64,000 bases of DNA from Cupriavidus sp. 2SB (GCF_005503625.1 NZ_SCMX01000001.1:124001-188000); one strand, 5' to 3'. Positions 39,287 to 49,146 are shown, counted from the first letter of the stretch. The notes: a model not told the origin generated them from the sequence alone. Translations and numbers: made by a program.

Positions 39287-39411
39287 CTCCCCTCTCCCAT
39301 GAAGTGGGAGAGGGGTGGGGGTGAGGGCCAGCAGTTCAAGACGCGATATCGGCAGCTTGCACCGCCATGCCCTCACCCCCAACCCCTCTCCCGCTCGCGG
39401 GAGAGGGGAGC
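39287..39411. repeat. Paired palindromic repeats between urtA and urtB
   Basis: Two inverted elements. The first at 39287-39330 reads CTCCCCTCTCCC, short loop, GGGAGAGGGG, then a GGGGGTGAGGGC tail. The second at 39368-39411 reads GCCCTCACCCCCAA, then CCCCTCTCCC, loop, GGGAGAGGGGAG. They are reverse complements of each other in plan. The same element family frames the DUF559 gene at 48.6-49.1 kb and occurs degenerately at 63.75 kb. Confidence 0.85.
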
Positions 39412-39478
39412 AAACCGCCGCTGCGGGACATCTTCTACACACAAGACGCGACATATCGCGCTATCAACAGGCTCCTGA

Positions 39479-41119
39479 ATGCACCGACCCGACATCCGTT
39501 CATGGCTGCGCGCCATGTTCGCTGTGCTGCTGCTGGCCGCTGCCCCACTATGGGCGGCCACGCCGCTGACGCAGGCCGACCTGAAACCGCTGGCCGAAGA
39601 CGACTTCGACGCCAAGACCGCCGCGCTGACCAGGATCACGCAGGCGCCGGCAGCGCAGGCCGGACCGATTCTCAAAGCGCTGCAGGACGATGCGCTGCAG
39701 TTTGCACCGTCGGTCGGCATGGTGCGTACCGAGGGTGACAAAACGCTCGACGCCATCACGGGGCAACCGGTCACGGTCAAGCCCGATGAGCTGGAGTCCC
39801 TGACACTGAACAACAGCCTGCGCTCGATTGTCGATAGCGCGTCGAGCAGCCTGCTGCTGCAGTCGCCCGATATCGCCGTGCGGACGCAGGCCATCAACAC
39901 GCTGTTCGATCAACCGGAAAGCGCCACGCGTGAAGCGGTGGAAGCGGCGCGCAAGGCCGAGGCCGATGCGGGCCTGCGTGCGCGCCTTGACGTGATCTGG
40001 GCCAGCACGGTGCTGGCCGAAGGTCCAGGTGCCACGCGCGATGCACGCATCGAAGCCATTCGCATCCTGGCTGCCGACAGCAATCCGCAATCACGCCAGA
40101 AGCTGACGCCCTTCGTTGAGAAGGACGAGGCGGGCAAGTACAAGGAGCCCGACGAAGGCGTACGCGTGGCCGCGCAGCAGGCGCTCGATCAGTTGCGCAG
40201 CAACGAGCGTCGCGCGGAAGTGGTGGGCAACCTGTTCGCGGGCCTGAGCCTCGGCAGCGTGCTGCTGCTCGCTGCACTGGGCCTGGCGATCACGTATGGC
40301 CTGATCGGCGTCATCAACATGGCGCACGGCGAGTTCCTGATGATCGGCGCTTATGCCACCTATGTGGTGCAGACGCTGTTCCGTGCCTTCATGCCGACCG
40401 AGGCATTCGGCTGGTATCTGGTGGCGGCGCTTCCGGCATCGTTCCTGGCGGCCGGTCTGGTCGGCTTTGCGATCGAGCGCATCGTGCTGCGCCATCTGTA
40501 TGGCCGTCCACTGGAAACGCTGCTCGCCACGTTCGGTATCAGCCTGCTGTTGCAGCAGTCCGTGCGCACGATCTTCGGTGCGCAGAACGTTGAGGTGGCG
40601 AATCCTTCGTGGATGAGCGGCGGATTCGAGGCCATGGCTGGTCTCGTGATTCCGTACAACCGCGTGGTCATCATCCTGTTCGCGCTGGGCGTGGTCGCTG
40701 TGGCGTGGGCTGTACTGAATCGCACGCGTCTGGGTCTGTTCGTGCGTGCGACGACGCAGAACCGCACGATGGCCGCCTGCGTGGGCGTGCGTACGTGGAA
40801 GGTGGACAGCTACGCGTTCGCGTTCGGTGCCGGTATTGCAGGGCTGGGCGGATGCGCGCTCTCGCAGATCGGCAACGTGGGGCCGGACCTGGGGCAGGCG
40901 TACATCATCGACTCGTTCATGGTCGTGGTGCTCGGCGGGGTAGGCCAGTTGGCCGGCACCATCGTCGGCGCGTTCGGCCTCGGCATCATCAACAAGTTCA
41001 TCGAGCCGTTCTACGGCGCGGTGCTGGCCAAGATCTTTGTCCTCGTGCTGATCGTGCTCTTCATCCAGAAGCGCCCGCAAGGACTTTTCGCGCTCAAAGG
41101 GCGCAGCGCGGAGGCCTGA
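39479..41119 (+). CDS. urtB: Urea ABC transporter permease UrtB
   Basis: Membrane permease of the urea transporter, 546 residues. As usual for UrtB it is longer than LivH: a signal peptide and a helical periplasmic domain (about residues 30-240) precede the LivH-like permease domain. That domain includes GLAITYGLIGVINMAHGEFLMIGAYA and FVVVLGGVGQLAGTIVGA-like segments. It lies 213 bases after urtA, the gap being filled with palindromic repeats that may stabilise the upstream urtA mRNA. Confidence 0.94.
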   Translation: MHRPDIRSWLRAMFAVLLLAAAPLWAATPLTQADLKPLAEDDFDAKTAALTRITQAPAAQAGPILKALQDDALQFAPSVGMVRTEGDKTLDAITGQPVTVKPDELESLTLNNSLRSIVDSASSSLLLQSPDIAVRTQAINTLFDQPESATREAVEAARKAEADAGLRARLDVIWASTVLAEGPGATRDARIEAIRILAADSNPQSRQKLTPFVEKDEAGKYKEPDEGVRVAAQQALDQLRSNERRAEVVGNLFAGLSLGSVLLLAALGLAITYGLIGVINMAHGEFLMIGAYATYVVQTLFRAFMPTEAFGWYLVAALPASFLAAGLVGFAIERIVLRHLYGRPLETLLATFGISLLLQQSVRTIFGAQNVEVANPSWMSGGFEAMAGLVIPYNRVVIILFALGVVAVAWAVLNRTRLGLFVRATTQNRTMAACVGVRTWKVDSYAFAFGAGIAGLGGCALSQIGNVGPDLGQAYIIDSFMVVVLGGVGQLAGTIVGAFGLGIINKFIEPFYGAVLAKIFVLVLIVLFIQKRPQGLFALKGRSAEA

Positions 41120-41120
41120 C

Positions 41121-42320
41121 ATGTCCAGTTTCCAATCGAAATCCGGCAAGGCGTTCCGGCTCGCCGTTCCCGAGCGCCAGCCCCTGTTCTCTGGCCGCAT
41201 CTGGACGCTGCTGGTGGCGTTCACGATCATCGTCGGCATTGGTGTGCCCATCTGCGCGCTGATGCTGCCGGAAGGCCATCCGCTGCATCTCTCGGCCTAC
41301 GCGTTGACGCTGATCGGCAAGATCATGTGTTTTGCGCTGGCAGCCATCGCACTCGACCTCGTGTGGGGTTACTGCGGCATCCTGAGCCTCGGCCATGGTT
41401 TGTTCTTCGCGCTGGGCGGCTATGCGATGGGCATGTACCTGATGCGGTCGATTGGCCGCGAAGGCGTGTACAAGAGCGACCTGCCCGACTTCATGGTGTT
41501 CCTCGACTGGAAGGAACTGCCGTGGTTCTGGCATGGCACCGAGCATCTGCCTTACGCGCTGCTGCTCGTGGTGCTGGTGCCGGGCGTGCTGGCGTGGCTG
41601 TTCGGCTTCTTTGCGTTCCGCTCGCGCATCAAGGGCGTGTACCTGTCGATCATCACGCAGGCGCTCACGTATGCGGCGATGCTGCTGTTCTTCCGTAACG
41701 AGACGGGCTTCGGCGGCAACAACGGCTTCACGGACTTCAAGCGCATTGCGGGTTATGCAGTGGCAGCGCCGGAAACGCGTACCGCGCTGTTCGTGCTGAC
41801 GTTCCTCGCGCTGATCGGCGGCTTCATCGCGTGCCGCTACATCGTGACGTCGAAGCTCGGTCGCGTGGTCACGGCCGTGCGCGATGCGGAGATGCGCGTG
41901 ATGTTCTCGGGCTATAACCCGCTCGGCTACAAGCTGTTCGTGTGGACGTTCTCGGCAGTGCTGTGCGGTATTGCTGGCGCGCTGTACGTGCCGCAGGTGG
42001 GCATCATCAACCCGGGCGAAATGTCTCCGGCCAATTCGATCGAGATGGCCGTGTGGGTAGCGGTGGGCGGACGCGGCACGCTGATTGGTCCGATCATTGG
42101 AGCGTTCCTGGTCAACGGTGCCAAGACGATGTTCACCGCTTACTTCGCCGAATACTGGTTGTTCCTGCTCGGGGCGATGTTCGTGCTCGTGACGCTGTAC
42201 CTGCCCGATGGCGTGGTGGGTCTGGTCCGCCGCCTGCGCGCGATGCGCAAGCCTGCGAAGCCAATCGATGCGGACACGGATGCGTCCGTACCAGCACCGC
42301 AACAAGGGAGCAAGGCATGA
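41121..42320 (+). CDS. urtC: Urea ABC transporter permease UrtC
   Basis: Second permease, LivM-like, 399 residues and about ten helices. Typical segments are ALAAIALDLVWGYCGILSLGHGLFFALGGYAMGMYL and NEMAVWVAVGGRGTLIGPIIGA. It starts one base after urtB and its stop overlaps the urtD start (ATGA), indicating translational coupling. Confidence 0.95.
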   Translation: MSSFQSKSGKAFRLAVPERQPLFSGRIWTLLVAFTIIVGIGVPICALMLPEGHPLHLSAYALTLIGKIMCFALAAIALDLVWGYCGILSLGHGLFFALGGYAMGMYLMRSIGREGVYKSDLPDFMVFLDWKELPWFWHGTEHLPYALLLVVLVPGVLAWLFGFFAFRSRIKGVYLSIITQALTYAAMLLFFRNETGFGGNNGFTDFKRIAGYAVAAPETRTALFVLTFLALIGGFIACRYIVTSKLGRVVTAVRDAEMRVMFSGYNPLGYKLFVWTFSAVLCGIAGALYVPQVGIINPGEMSPANSIEMAVWVAVGGRGTLIGPIIGAFLVNGAKTMFTAYFAEYWLFLLGAMFVLVTLYLPDGVVGLVRRLRAMRKPAKPIDADTDASVPAPQQGSKA

Positions 42321-43165
42321 ACGCCGCGTTGGGAGTGGAGCAAGCGGAGAGCGGCGATGCCACCGGGCTGGGCCGCATCCTCGAACCGGGCGTCATCGAC
42401 ACGACGCACGGACCGATCCTCTACGTGGAAGACCTGACTGTCCAGTTCGACGGCTTCCGCGCACTGAACAAGCTGTCGCTGTCGATCGATCACGGCGAAC
42501 TGCGCTGCGTGATCGGGCCGAACGGTGCCGGCAAGACGACGATGATGGACGTCATCACCGGCAAGACCGGGCCGCGCAACGCCAACGTCACGGGCCGCGT
42601 GTTCCTGGGCCAGACCATCGACCTGATGCGCATGACCGAGCCGAAGATCGCGCAGACCGGCATCGGGCGCAAGTTCCAGAAGCCCACCGTGTTCGAGCAA
42701 CACGAGGTGTGGGAAAACCTGGAACTGGCGATGAAAGGCGACAAGCGCTGGTGGTCGTCGCTGCGCGCACGATTGACGGGTGAGGGCCATCGCCGTATCG
42801 AGGAAACGCTGGCGCTGACGGGTCTGGAAGACGAGGCCTATCGTCCGGCTGGGTTGCTCTCGCATGGTCAGAAGCAGCGGCTGGAGATCGGCATGCTGCT
42901 GATGCAGCAACCGCAGTTGCTGTTGCTCGATGAACCCGTGGCCGGCATGACCGATGAGGAAACGATGCAATTGGCGGGGCTGCTGAACAGCCTGCGCGGC
43001 AGCTGCTCGATGATGGTGGTCGAGCACGACATGGAGTTCGTGGCTGCGCTGGCTGGCGAGAAAGGCAAGGTCACGGTACTCGCCGAAGGCAGCCTGCTGG
43101 CGGAAGGCACGCTCGATGCGGTGAAGCGCGATGAACGCGTGATCGAATCCTACCTGGGAAGATAA
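42317..43165 (+). CDS. urtD: Urea ABC transporter ATP-binding protein UrtD
   Basis: ATPase subunit of the LivG type, 282 residues. Walker A is GPNGAGKTT, the signature motif is LSHGQKQRLEIGM, and Walker B is LLLLDEPVAGMT. A 35-residue N-terminal extension precedes the ABC domain. The ATG at 42317 overlaps the urtC stop and has GGGAGCAAGG upstream. Confidence 0.96.
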   Translation: MNAALGVEQAESGDATGLGRILEPGVIDTTHGPILYVEDLTVQFDGFRALNKLSLSIDHGELRCVIGPNGAGKTTMMDVITGKTGPRNANVTGRVFLGQTIDLMRMTEPKIAQTGIGRKFQKPTVFEQHEVWENLELAMKGDKRWWSSLRARLTGEGHRRIEETLALTGLEDEAYRPAGLLSHGQKQRLEIGMLLMQQPQLLLLDEPVAGMTDEETMQLAGLLNSLRGSCSMMVVEHDMEFVAALAGEKGKVTVLAEGSLLAEGTLDAVKRDERVIESYLGR

Positions 43166-43167
43166 CG

Positions 43168-43860
43168 ATGCTGCAGGTCAATGCACTGAATCAGTACTAC
43201 GGCGGCAGCCACATCCTGCGCAACGTCTCGTTCGACGTACCGCATGGCAAGCTGACCACACTGCTGGGCCGCAATGGCGTAGGCAAGAGCACGCTGCTGA
43301 AATGCCTGATGGGCGTAGTGCCCACGCGCAGCGGCAGCGTGAGCTGGGACGGCAAGGCGCTGGAGAAGAAGGCGCCTTACGAACGTGTTTCGGCGGGGCT
43401 CGCGTATGTGCCGCAGGGGCGCGAGATTTTTCCGCGTCTCACGGTCGAGGAGAACCTGCTGATCGGCGCGGCGAGCCGCGGCAAGCCCAATGGCGTGCCG
43501 GACCGCATCTATCAATTGTTCCCGGTGCTGCGCACGATGCGGCAACGTCGTGGCGGCGACCTCTCGGGTGGCCAGCAGCAGCAACTCGCCATTGGCCGCG
43601 CGCTGATGAGCGAACCCAAGCTGCTGATTCTGGATGAGCCCACCGAAGGCATCCAGCCATCGATCATCCAGGACATTGGCCGTGCGCTGCGTCTGTTGGT
43701 GGATGAGTACGGCATGACCGTGCTGCTGGTGGAGCAGTACTACGAATTTGCGCGCCATCTGGCCGATCACTACGTGGTGATGAGCCGTGGCGAAGTGGTG
43801 GCAAAGGGCGCGGGCGCGACGATGGAACAGGACGGCGTACGCGAGCTGATTGCGGTGTAG
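43168..43860 (+). CDS. urtE: Urea ABC transporter ATP-binding protein UrtE
   Basis: Second ATPase, LivF type, 230 residues. Walker A GRNGVGKST, signature LSGGQQQQLAIGRALMS and Walker B LLILDEPTEGIQPSII are complete. Starts two bases after urtD. It closes the urt set; ureD follows 106 bases on with no terminator seen, so urease genes are probably co-transcribed. Confidence 0.96.
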   Translation: MLQVNALNQYYGGSHILRNVSFDVPHGKLTTLLGRNGVGKSTLLKCLMGVVPTRSGSVSWDGKALEKKAPYERVSAGLAYVPQGREIFPRLTVEENLLIGAASRGKPNGVPDRIYQLFPVLRTMRQRRGGDLSGGQQQQLAIGRALMSEPKLLILDEPTEGIQPSIIQDIGRALRLLVDEYGMTVLLVEQYYEFARHLADHYVVMSRGEVVAKGAGATMEQDGVRELIAV

Positions 43861-43966
43861 GCACGACAAGGTCGAACAGCGCACAGCCACCTTCCGGTGA
43901 GGGCGGCTGCGCGCTATGATCTGCGCCAACGCCTCGGCGTATCTTCTCGCACTCACGCCCCCCTTC

Positions 43967-44842
43967 ATGCGTCACCCTGACTTTCCTTCTTCGCTCGCCT
44001 TGCCATCGGCCTGGCACGCCAGCCTGTGCCTGCGCTTTGCCGTGCGTGCGGGCCGGACCGCCATGGTCGAGCGTCGCCATGAGGGGCCGCTACGCGTGCA
44101 GAAGCCGCTGTATCCCGAAGGGGATATCTGCCATGGCGTGGTGCTGCATCCGCCGGCTGGCGTGGCGGGTGGTGACCTGCTCGATATCGACATTGCAGTC
44201 GGCACCAACGCGCACGCCGTGCTGGCGACGCCCGGTGCCACCAAGTGGTACAAGTCGGCGGGACGCGATGCGGCGCAGCAGGTGCGCATCGACGTGGCCG
44301 AAGGCGGCAAGATCGACTGGCTGCCGCAGGAGAACATCGTCTTTGACGATGCCCGCGCGCGCATTGCCACGGACGTGACTGTTGCGCAGGGCGGTAGTGC
44401 CATTGGCTGGGATGCCGTCGTGCTGGGACGCCTGGCGTCCGGTGAGCGATGGGCCAGCGGCTCGCTCTGGCTCGATACACGGATCGGCGGTGTCGAACAC
44501 CCGCTGTGGATCGAGCAATCGCATTTCGATGCGGCATCGCCGCTGCGCGGCGCCGTGGCGGGTATGGATGGATTGCCGATCCTTGGCACGCTGTGGGCGG
44601 TGGGACAGGGCGCTACGCAAGACCTCGCCGAATCATTGGCCGAGCGCCTGCCATATCGCCCCGATCTGCGCGCCGGTGTTACCTGCCTGGCAGCACGCGG
44701 CGCATCGATGCCGATGCTGCTGATGCGCGTGCTGGGACGCGACATGGAAGCGGTGCGAAATCTGATGATCGATAGCTGGCAAATGCTGCGCATGCCGATC
44801 CACGGCGTGCCTGCACGGCCGCTGCGGCTTTGGGCCACCTGA
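43967..44842 (+). CDS. ureD: Urease accessory protein UreD
   Basis: Scaffold chaperone that binds apo-urease and recruits UreF and UreG for nickel insertion. From ATG 43967 it has 291 residues. Typical segments: LRFAVRAGRTAMVERRHEGPLRVQKPLYPEG and HPPAGVAGGDLLDIDI, later ATPGATKWYKS. An in-frame ATG at 43916 would add 17 residues that look non-homologous. Confidence 0.94.
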   Translation: MRHPDFPSSLALPSAWHASLCLRFAVRAGRTAMVERRHEGPLRVQKPLYPEGDICHGVVLHPPAGVAGGDLLDIDIAVGTNAHAVLATPGATKWYKSAGRDAAQQVRIDVAEGGKIDWLPQENIVFDDARARIATDVTVAQGGSAIGWDAVVLGRLASGERWASGSLWLDTRIGGVEHPLWIEQSHFDAASPLRGAVAGMDGLPILGTLWAVGQGATQDLAESLAERLPYRPDLRAGVTCLAARGASMPMLLMRVLGRDMEAVRNLMIDSWQMLRMPIHGVPARPLRLWAT

Positions 44843-44896
44843 ACACGACGAAGCCCCAAACAAGCAAACAACAAGAACACTCGAACGGAAGCCGAT

Positions 44897-45199
44897 ATGG
44901 AACTGACGCCACGCGAGAAAGACAAGCTGCTGATTTTCACCGCTGCGCTGCTGGCCGAACGCCGCCGCGCGCGCGGACTCAAGCTCAACTATCCCGAAGC
45001 CATTGCGCTGATTACCGCCGCGATCATGGAAGGCGCACGTGATGGTCGCACCGTGGCCGAGTTGATGCACGAAGGCACCAAGGTGCTGGCGCTCGAAGAC
45101 GTCATGGATGGCGTGGCGGAAATGATTCCCGAAATCCAGGTGGAAGCCACGTTCCCGGACGGCACCAAGCTCGTCACCGTGCATCACCCGATTGTCTGA
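44897..45199 (+). CDS. ureA: Urease subunit gamma
   Basis: Smallest structural urease subunit, exactly 100 residues. Starts [35 protein letters not shown] and ends [10 protein letters not shown], all canonical. 54 bases after ureD. In the mature enzyme it binds UreB and UreC as a trimer of trimers. Confidence 0.97.
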   Translation: MELTPREKDKLLIFTAALLAERRRARGLKLNYPEAIALITAAIMEGARDGRTVAELMHEGTKVLALEDVMDGVAEMIPEIQVEATFPDGTKLVTVHHPIV

Positions 45200-45253
45200 T
45201 TGATCGACTGTCCGATTATCTGAACCGCATCCAACAAGAAGAGGTTGAACCCT

Positions 45254-45907
45254 ATGCACCGCATGCTTTCCTCGCGCCGGATTTTTTCGCACCTGACCGC
45301 AGGCGCCACGCTGACTCTCGCTACTGCATCGGCCTTCGCCCATCCAGGCCATGATGGCGCCACCGTTAGCGCCAGCCTGTTCGCGGGCCTCGCGCATCCG
45401 TTCACGGGTGCCGACCACTTGCTGGCGATGGCCGCCGTGGGCGTGTGGAGCGCCCTGGCTGCATCGCCGAAGGGATCGTTCGATAACAGCACATCGAAGA
45501 TGGATCTGCTGCGACTGCCGTTCGCGTTCGTCGCGATGATGCTGGTTGGCGCCGCGCTCGGTCTCGGTGGCGTGACGCTGCCGGCCGTGGAGCCGATGAT
45601 TGCCGCATCGCTGCTGGTGATCGGCCTGTTGGTGGCGGCACGCGCGAAGTTGTCCGCGATGGCGGGCATGGCCATCGTCGGCGGCTTCGCGCTGTTCCAT
45701 GGGTATGCACATGGTGCCGAACTGCCCGCTACGGCGGAGGCACTGCCGGCAGTGCTGGCCTACGTCGGCGGCTTCGCCGTGAGCACGATGACGCTACACG
45801 TGATGGGTATCGGCGCGGGCGCGTTCCTGCGTCGTCATGCGGGCTGGATCGCACGCGTGGCGGGTGCGGGCGTGGCGCTGTATGGCGTCGGCCTGCTCGT
45901 GGCCTGA
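45254..45907 (+). CDS. HupE/UreJ family protein
   Basis: Membrane protein of 217 residues inserted between ureA and ureB. A signal-like N-terminus is followed by HPGHDGATVSASLFAGLAHPFTGADHLLAMAAVGVWSA, the HupE/UreJ signature, and about six hydrophobic segments with several conserved His in the first part. These proteins are thought to move nickel or cobalt for hydrogenases and ureases. AGAGG nine bases before the ATG at 45254 supports this start; a TTG three codons upstream is less likely. Confidence 0.9.
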   Translation: MHRMLSSRRIFSHLTAGATLTLATASAFAHPGHDGATVSASLFAGLAHPFTGADHLLAMAAVGVWSALAASPKGSFDNSTSKMDLLRLPFAFVAMMLVGAALGLGGVTLPAVEPMIAASLLVIGLLVAARAKLSAMAGMAIVGGFALFHGYAHGAELPATAEALPAVLAYVGGFAVSTMTLHVMGIGAGAFLRRHAGWIARVAGAGVALYGVGLLVA

Positions 45908-45937
45908 ACGGCCAATCCACGCACAAGGAGCATGGCG

Positions 45938-46243
45938 ATGATTCCCGGTGAACTGATGCCGATGGACGGCGAGATCGAGCTGAACTTGGGGCGCGCGACG
46001 GTCAGCGTGACCGTTGCCAATACCGGCGACCGTCCGGTGCAGGTGGGCTCGCACTTCCACTTTTACGAAACCAATCCCGCGCTGTCTTTCGATCGCGAAA
46101 CGGCGCGCGGTTTCCGGCTCGATATCGCAGCAGGCACGGCGGTGCGTTTCGAGCCGGGCCAGTCGCGCACGGTGCAACTGGTGGCGCTGGACGGTGACCG
46201 CATCGTCTACGGCTTCAACGGCAAGATCATGGGAGCGCTGTGA
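45938..46243 (+). CDS. ureB: Urease subunit beta
   Basis: Structural urease subunit of 101 residues. [16 protein letters not shown] start and [17 protein letters not shown] centre are canonical. AAGGAG lies seven bases before ATG 45938 but only one base before the alternative ATG at 45932, so 45938 is preferred. The stop overlaps the ureC start. Confidence 0.97.
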   Translation: MIPGELMPMDGEIELNLGRATVSVTVANTGDRPVQVGSHFHFYETNPALSFDRETARGFRLDIAAGTAVRFEPGQSRTVQLVALDGDRIVYGFNGKIMGAL

Positions 46244-47961
46244 TGAGCGTGAAGATTTCGCGGCAAGCCTATGCCGAGATGTTCGGCCCCACCACGGGCG
46301 ATCGTTTGCGTCTGGCGGATACGGGACTGGTCGTAGAGGTCGAGAAGGATTTCACGATCTACGGCGAGGAGGTGAAGTTCGGCGGCGGCAAGGTGATTCG
46401 CGACGGCATGGGGCAGAGCCAGCGCATGTCCAAGGACTGCGTGGACACCGTCATCACCAATGCGCTGATCATCGATCACTGGGGCATCGTCAAGGCCGAT
46501 ATCGGCCTCAAGCACGGACGCATCGCGGGGATCGGCAAGGCTGGTAATCCGGATATCCAGCCGGGCGTGACGATTGTCGTGGGACCGGGCACCGAGGTGA
46601 TTGCCGGTGAAGGCATGATCGTCACGGCGGGCGGCATCGACACGCACATCCACTTCATCTGCCCGCAGCAGATTGACGAAGCGCTGATGAGCGGCGTGAC
46701 GACGATGATCGGCGGTGGTACTGGCCCCGCCACAGGCACATTCGCCACCACGGTGACGCCAGGCCCCTGGTACATGGAGCGCATGCTGCAGGCGGCCGAT
46801 GCCTATCCGATGAACATCGGCTTCCTGGGCAAAGGCAATGCGAGCCAGCCGGGTCCGCTGACGGAACAGGTGGAAGCGGGCGCTATCGGCCTGAAGCTGC
46901 ATGAGGACTGGGGCACCACGCCGCAGGCCATCGATACGTGTCTCTCGGTTGCCGATGACACCGACACGCAGGTGGCGATTCACACCGATACGCTGAACGA
47001 AGGCGGTTTCGTCGAGGCGACGATTGCCGCGTTCAAAGGCCGCACGATCCATACGTATCACACGGAAGGGGCGGGCGGCGGCCACGCGCCGGACATCATC
47101 AAGGTGTGCGGCGAAGCCAACGTGCTGCCGTCATCGACCAATCCCACGCGCCCGTACACGGTCAACACGCTGGACGAGCACCTGGACATGCTGATGGTGT
47201 GCCATCACCTGGACCCGTCGATTGCCGAGGACATCGCCTTTGCCGAATCCCGCATCCGGCGCGAGACGATCGCCGCCGAAGACATCCTGCATGACCTCGG
47301 CGCGTTCTCGATGATCTCGAGCGATTCGCAGGCCATGGGCCGCGTGGGCGAGGTGATCATCCGCACCTGGCAGACCGCGCACAAGATGGCGGCGCAACGT
47401 GGCAAGCTGCCCGGCGATCCGCACGATGCGCGCGGTGGTCACGACAACTTCCGCGTGAAGCGCTATATCGCCAAGTACACGATTAATCCAGCGCTGACGC
47501 ACGGCATCGCGCATGAAGTGGGTTCGATCGAAGTTGGCAAGTGGGCCGATCTGGTGTTGTGGCGTCCCGCGTTCTTCGGCGTGAAGCCGAGCCTGATCTT
47601 GAAGGGCGGCATGATTGCTGCGGCGGCGATGGGTGATCCCAATGCATCGATTCCGACGCCGCAGCCTGTGCATTACCGCCCGATGTTTGCCTCGGCGGGT
47701 GGTGCGTTGCCGAAGTCGTCGCTGACGTTCGTGTCGCAGTCGGCCATGGCGGCCGACGTGGGTGGACGCTATGGATTGGCGAAAACATTGGCAACCGTGC
47801 GCGGCACGCGTACCGTGAGCAAGCGCGACATGATCCACAATGACTGGCAGCCGAACGTCACCGTCGACCCGGAGACCTATCAGGTCGTGGCCGATGGTCA
47901 GTTGCTGATGTGCGAGCCCGCCACCGTGCTGCCGATGGCGCAGCGCTATTTCCTGTTCTGA
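46243..47961 (+). CDS. ureC: Urease subunit alpha
   Basis: Catalytic subunit that hydrolyses urea to ammonia and carbamate, 572 residues. The two nickel ligands HIHFICPQQ, the carbamylated lysine in GLKLHEDWG, the [10 protein letters not shown] segment and the flap histidine region [22 protein letters not shown] are all intact. The ATG at 46243 shares its A with the ureB stop (TGATG); GGGAGC is upstream. Confidence 0.98.
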   Translation: MSVKISRQAYAEMFGPTTGDRLRLADTGLVVEVEKDFTIYGEEVKFGGGKVIRDGMGQSQRMSKDCVDTVITNALIIDHWGIVKADIGLKHGRIAGIGKAGNPDIQPGVTIVVGPGTEVIAGEGMIVTAGGIDTHIHFICPQQIDEALMSGVTTMIGGGTGPATGTFATTVTPGPWYMERMLQAADAYPMNIGFLGKGNASQPGPLTEQVEAGAIGLKLHEDWGTTPQAIDTCLSVADDTDTQVAIHTDTLNEGGFVEATIAAFKGRTIHTYHTEGAGGGHAPDIIKVCGEANVLPSSTNPTRPYTVNTLDEHLDMLMVCHHLDPSIAEDIAFAESRIRRETIAAEDILHDLGAFSMISSDSQAMGRVGEVIIRTWQTAHKMAAQRGKLPGDPHDARGGHDNFRVKRYIAKYTINPALTHGIAHEVGSIEVGKWADLVLWRPAFFGVKPSLILKGGMIAAAAMGDPNASIPTPQPVHYRPMFASAGGALPKSSLTFVSQSAMAADVGGRYGLAKTLATVRGTRTVSKRDMIHNDWQPNVTVDPETYQVVADGQLLMCEPATVLPMAQRYFLF

Positions 47962-47964
47962 CCC

Positions 47965-48546
47965 GTGATCAAGATCGATAAAGTCCTGCCCGCGCCGCAC
48001 GGCATCGCGCCCGTGCTGGTGCGCCGCGCACCCAAGCTCGTCCTGCCATTCGGCGACCGCAGCAAGAGCCGCCTGCGCGCAGTGCTCGACAACGGCGCGG
48101 AAGCCGCATTGTTCCTGCCACGCGGCACCGTGTTGCGCGGCGGAGATCTGCTGGTAGCAGAAGACGGTACGTTCATCGAAGTGCAGGCCGCTGCGGAAGC
48201 GGTACTGCAGGTGTCCGCAAGCGATCCGCTCGCATTGATGCGCGCGGCCTATCACCTCGGTAATCGGCATACGCCGGTGGAGATTGGACGCGATTATCTG
48301 CGGCTGGAGTATGACCCGGTGCTGGCGGACATGCTCGCGCGACTAGGCGTGCAGACCACGCGTGAGGATGCACCGTTCGAGCCGGAAGCCGGTGCGTATG
48401 GCGGCGGGCACAAGCATGGGCATGATGCGACGTTTGCGGAAGACTATGCAGTGGCGCAGGCAGTGTTTCACGAGCATCATCATGGGCATGATCACGATCA
48501 TGGGGACGGGCATGTGCATGGGGAACACTGTGGGCACAAGCACTGA
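47965..48546 (+). CDS. ureE: Urease accessory protein UreE
   Basis: Nickel metallochaperone, 193 residues, starting with GTG at 47965. N-terminal UreE domain includes [32 protein letters not shown]-terminal domain has NRHTPVEI and a long His-rich tail ([25 protein letters not shown] split by Gly and Asp) that stores nickel. It is followed by a repeat-framed insertion that separates it from ureF. Confidence 0.95.
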   Translation: MIKIDKVLPAPHGIAPVLVRRAPKLVLPFGDRSKSRLRAVLDNGAEAALFLPRGTVLRGGDLLVAEDGTFIEVQAAAEAVLQVSASDPLALMRAAYHLGNRHTPVEIGRDYLRLEYDPVLADMLARLGVQTTREDAPFEPEAGAYGGGHKHGHDATFAEDYAVAQAVFHEHHHGHDHDHGDGHVHGEHCGHKH

Positions 48547-48558
48547 TGTGACCTCACG

Positions 48559-49146
48559 ATGATTGAACCGCTGACCCTCTCCCCCAACCCCTCTCCCGCA
48601 CGCGGGAGAGGGGAGAACACCGATGGTTTGCTCCCCTCTCCCTCTGGGAGAGGGGCAGGGGGAGAGGGCCGGCGCCTGACTCACCACGAATTCATTCGTC
48701 AGCTCCGATCGAATCAAACCACAGCCGAACAGCGCCTCTGGTATCACCTGCGCGCGCATCGCTTCCTCGGCCTGAAGTTCAAACGCCAGATGCCAATCGG
48801 CCCTTACATCGCCGATTTCCTCTGCATGGAATACAAGCTGATCGTCGAAGCCGATGGCGGTCAACATGGTTCCCTCAGCGACTTCGATCGCGACCAGTGG
48901 CTGGAAGCGCAGGGTTATACGGTGCTGCGATTCTGGAACAACCAGGTGCATGAAGAAACGGATGGTGTGCTGGAGGCGATTCGATTGACAGTTCTGGCGA
49001 AAGGGCTTGTTGAACCGCCTGCCCTCTCCCCCAACCCCTCTCCCGCACGCGGGAGAGGGGAGCAAGCCGATTGTGTTCTCCCCTCTCCCTCCGGGAGAGG
49101 GGCAGGGGGAGAGGGCCGGCGCGTCAAATCGAGGCGAGTTCCATGA
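48559..49146 (+). CDS. DUF559 endonuclease-like protein embedded in repeats
   Basis: A 195-residue frame. Residues about 40-149 form a complete DUF559 domain, a restriction-endonuclease/Vsr-like fold: [16 protein letters not shown], then PYIADFLCM with D86, VEADGGQH with E97, D99 and H103, and [12 protein letters not shown]. Residues 7-39 and 156-188 are translated from the two flanking palindromic repeats in the same frame and read nearly the same ([27 protein letters not shown]). The ATG at 48559 lacks a good ribosome binding site; no other in-frame start precedes the domain. Its TGA overlaps the ureF ATG. It has no known part in urease maturation. Nuclease activity is inferred from the fold. 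Confidence 0.75.
   Translation: MIEPLTLSPNPSPARGRGENTDGLLPSPSGRGAGGEGRRLTHHEFIRQLRSNQTTAEQRLWYHLRAHRFLGLKFKRQMPIGPYIADFLCMEYKLIVEADGGQHGSLSDFDRDQWLEAQGYTVLRFWNNQVHEETDGVLEAIRLTVLAKGLVEPPALSPNPSPARGRGEQADCVLPSPSGRGAGGEGRRVKSRRVP
48563..48675 (+). repeat. Left ~113-bp copy of the palindromic repeat pair
   Basis: Begins TTGAACCGC. It contains CCCCTCTCCC/GGGAGAGGGG hairpins in both orientations, with terminal CCCTCTCCCCC and GGGGGAGAGGG arms complementary to each other. About 90% identical to the right copy at 49010-49122 (about 11 differences counted by eye). Confidence 0.9.
49010..49122 (+). repeat. Right ~113-bp copy of the palindromic repeat pair
   Basis: Direct copy of the repeat at 48563-48675, same orientation. 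The offset is 447 bases, a multiple of three, so both copies are read in the same frame by the DUF559 gene. It ends 20 bases before the ureF start. Confidence 0.9.

Noticed and set aside
39287..39411. Repeated GC-rich hairpins considered as part of a CRISPR array
   Set aside because: There are only isolated pairs, no regular spacers, and no cas genes in the window; the elements are REP/BIME-like.
43916..43966. Upstream ATG extension of ureD
   Set aside because: The additional 17 residues do not look like UreD and the internal ATG at 43967 fits the family start.
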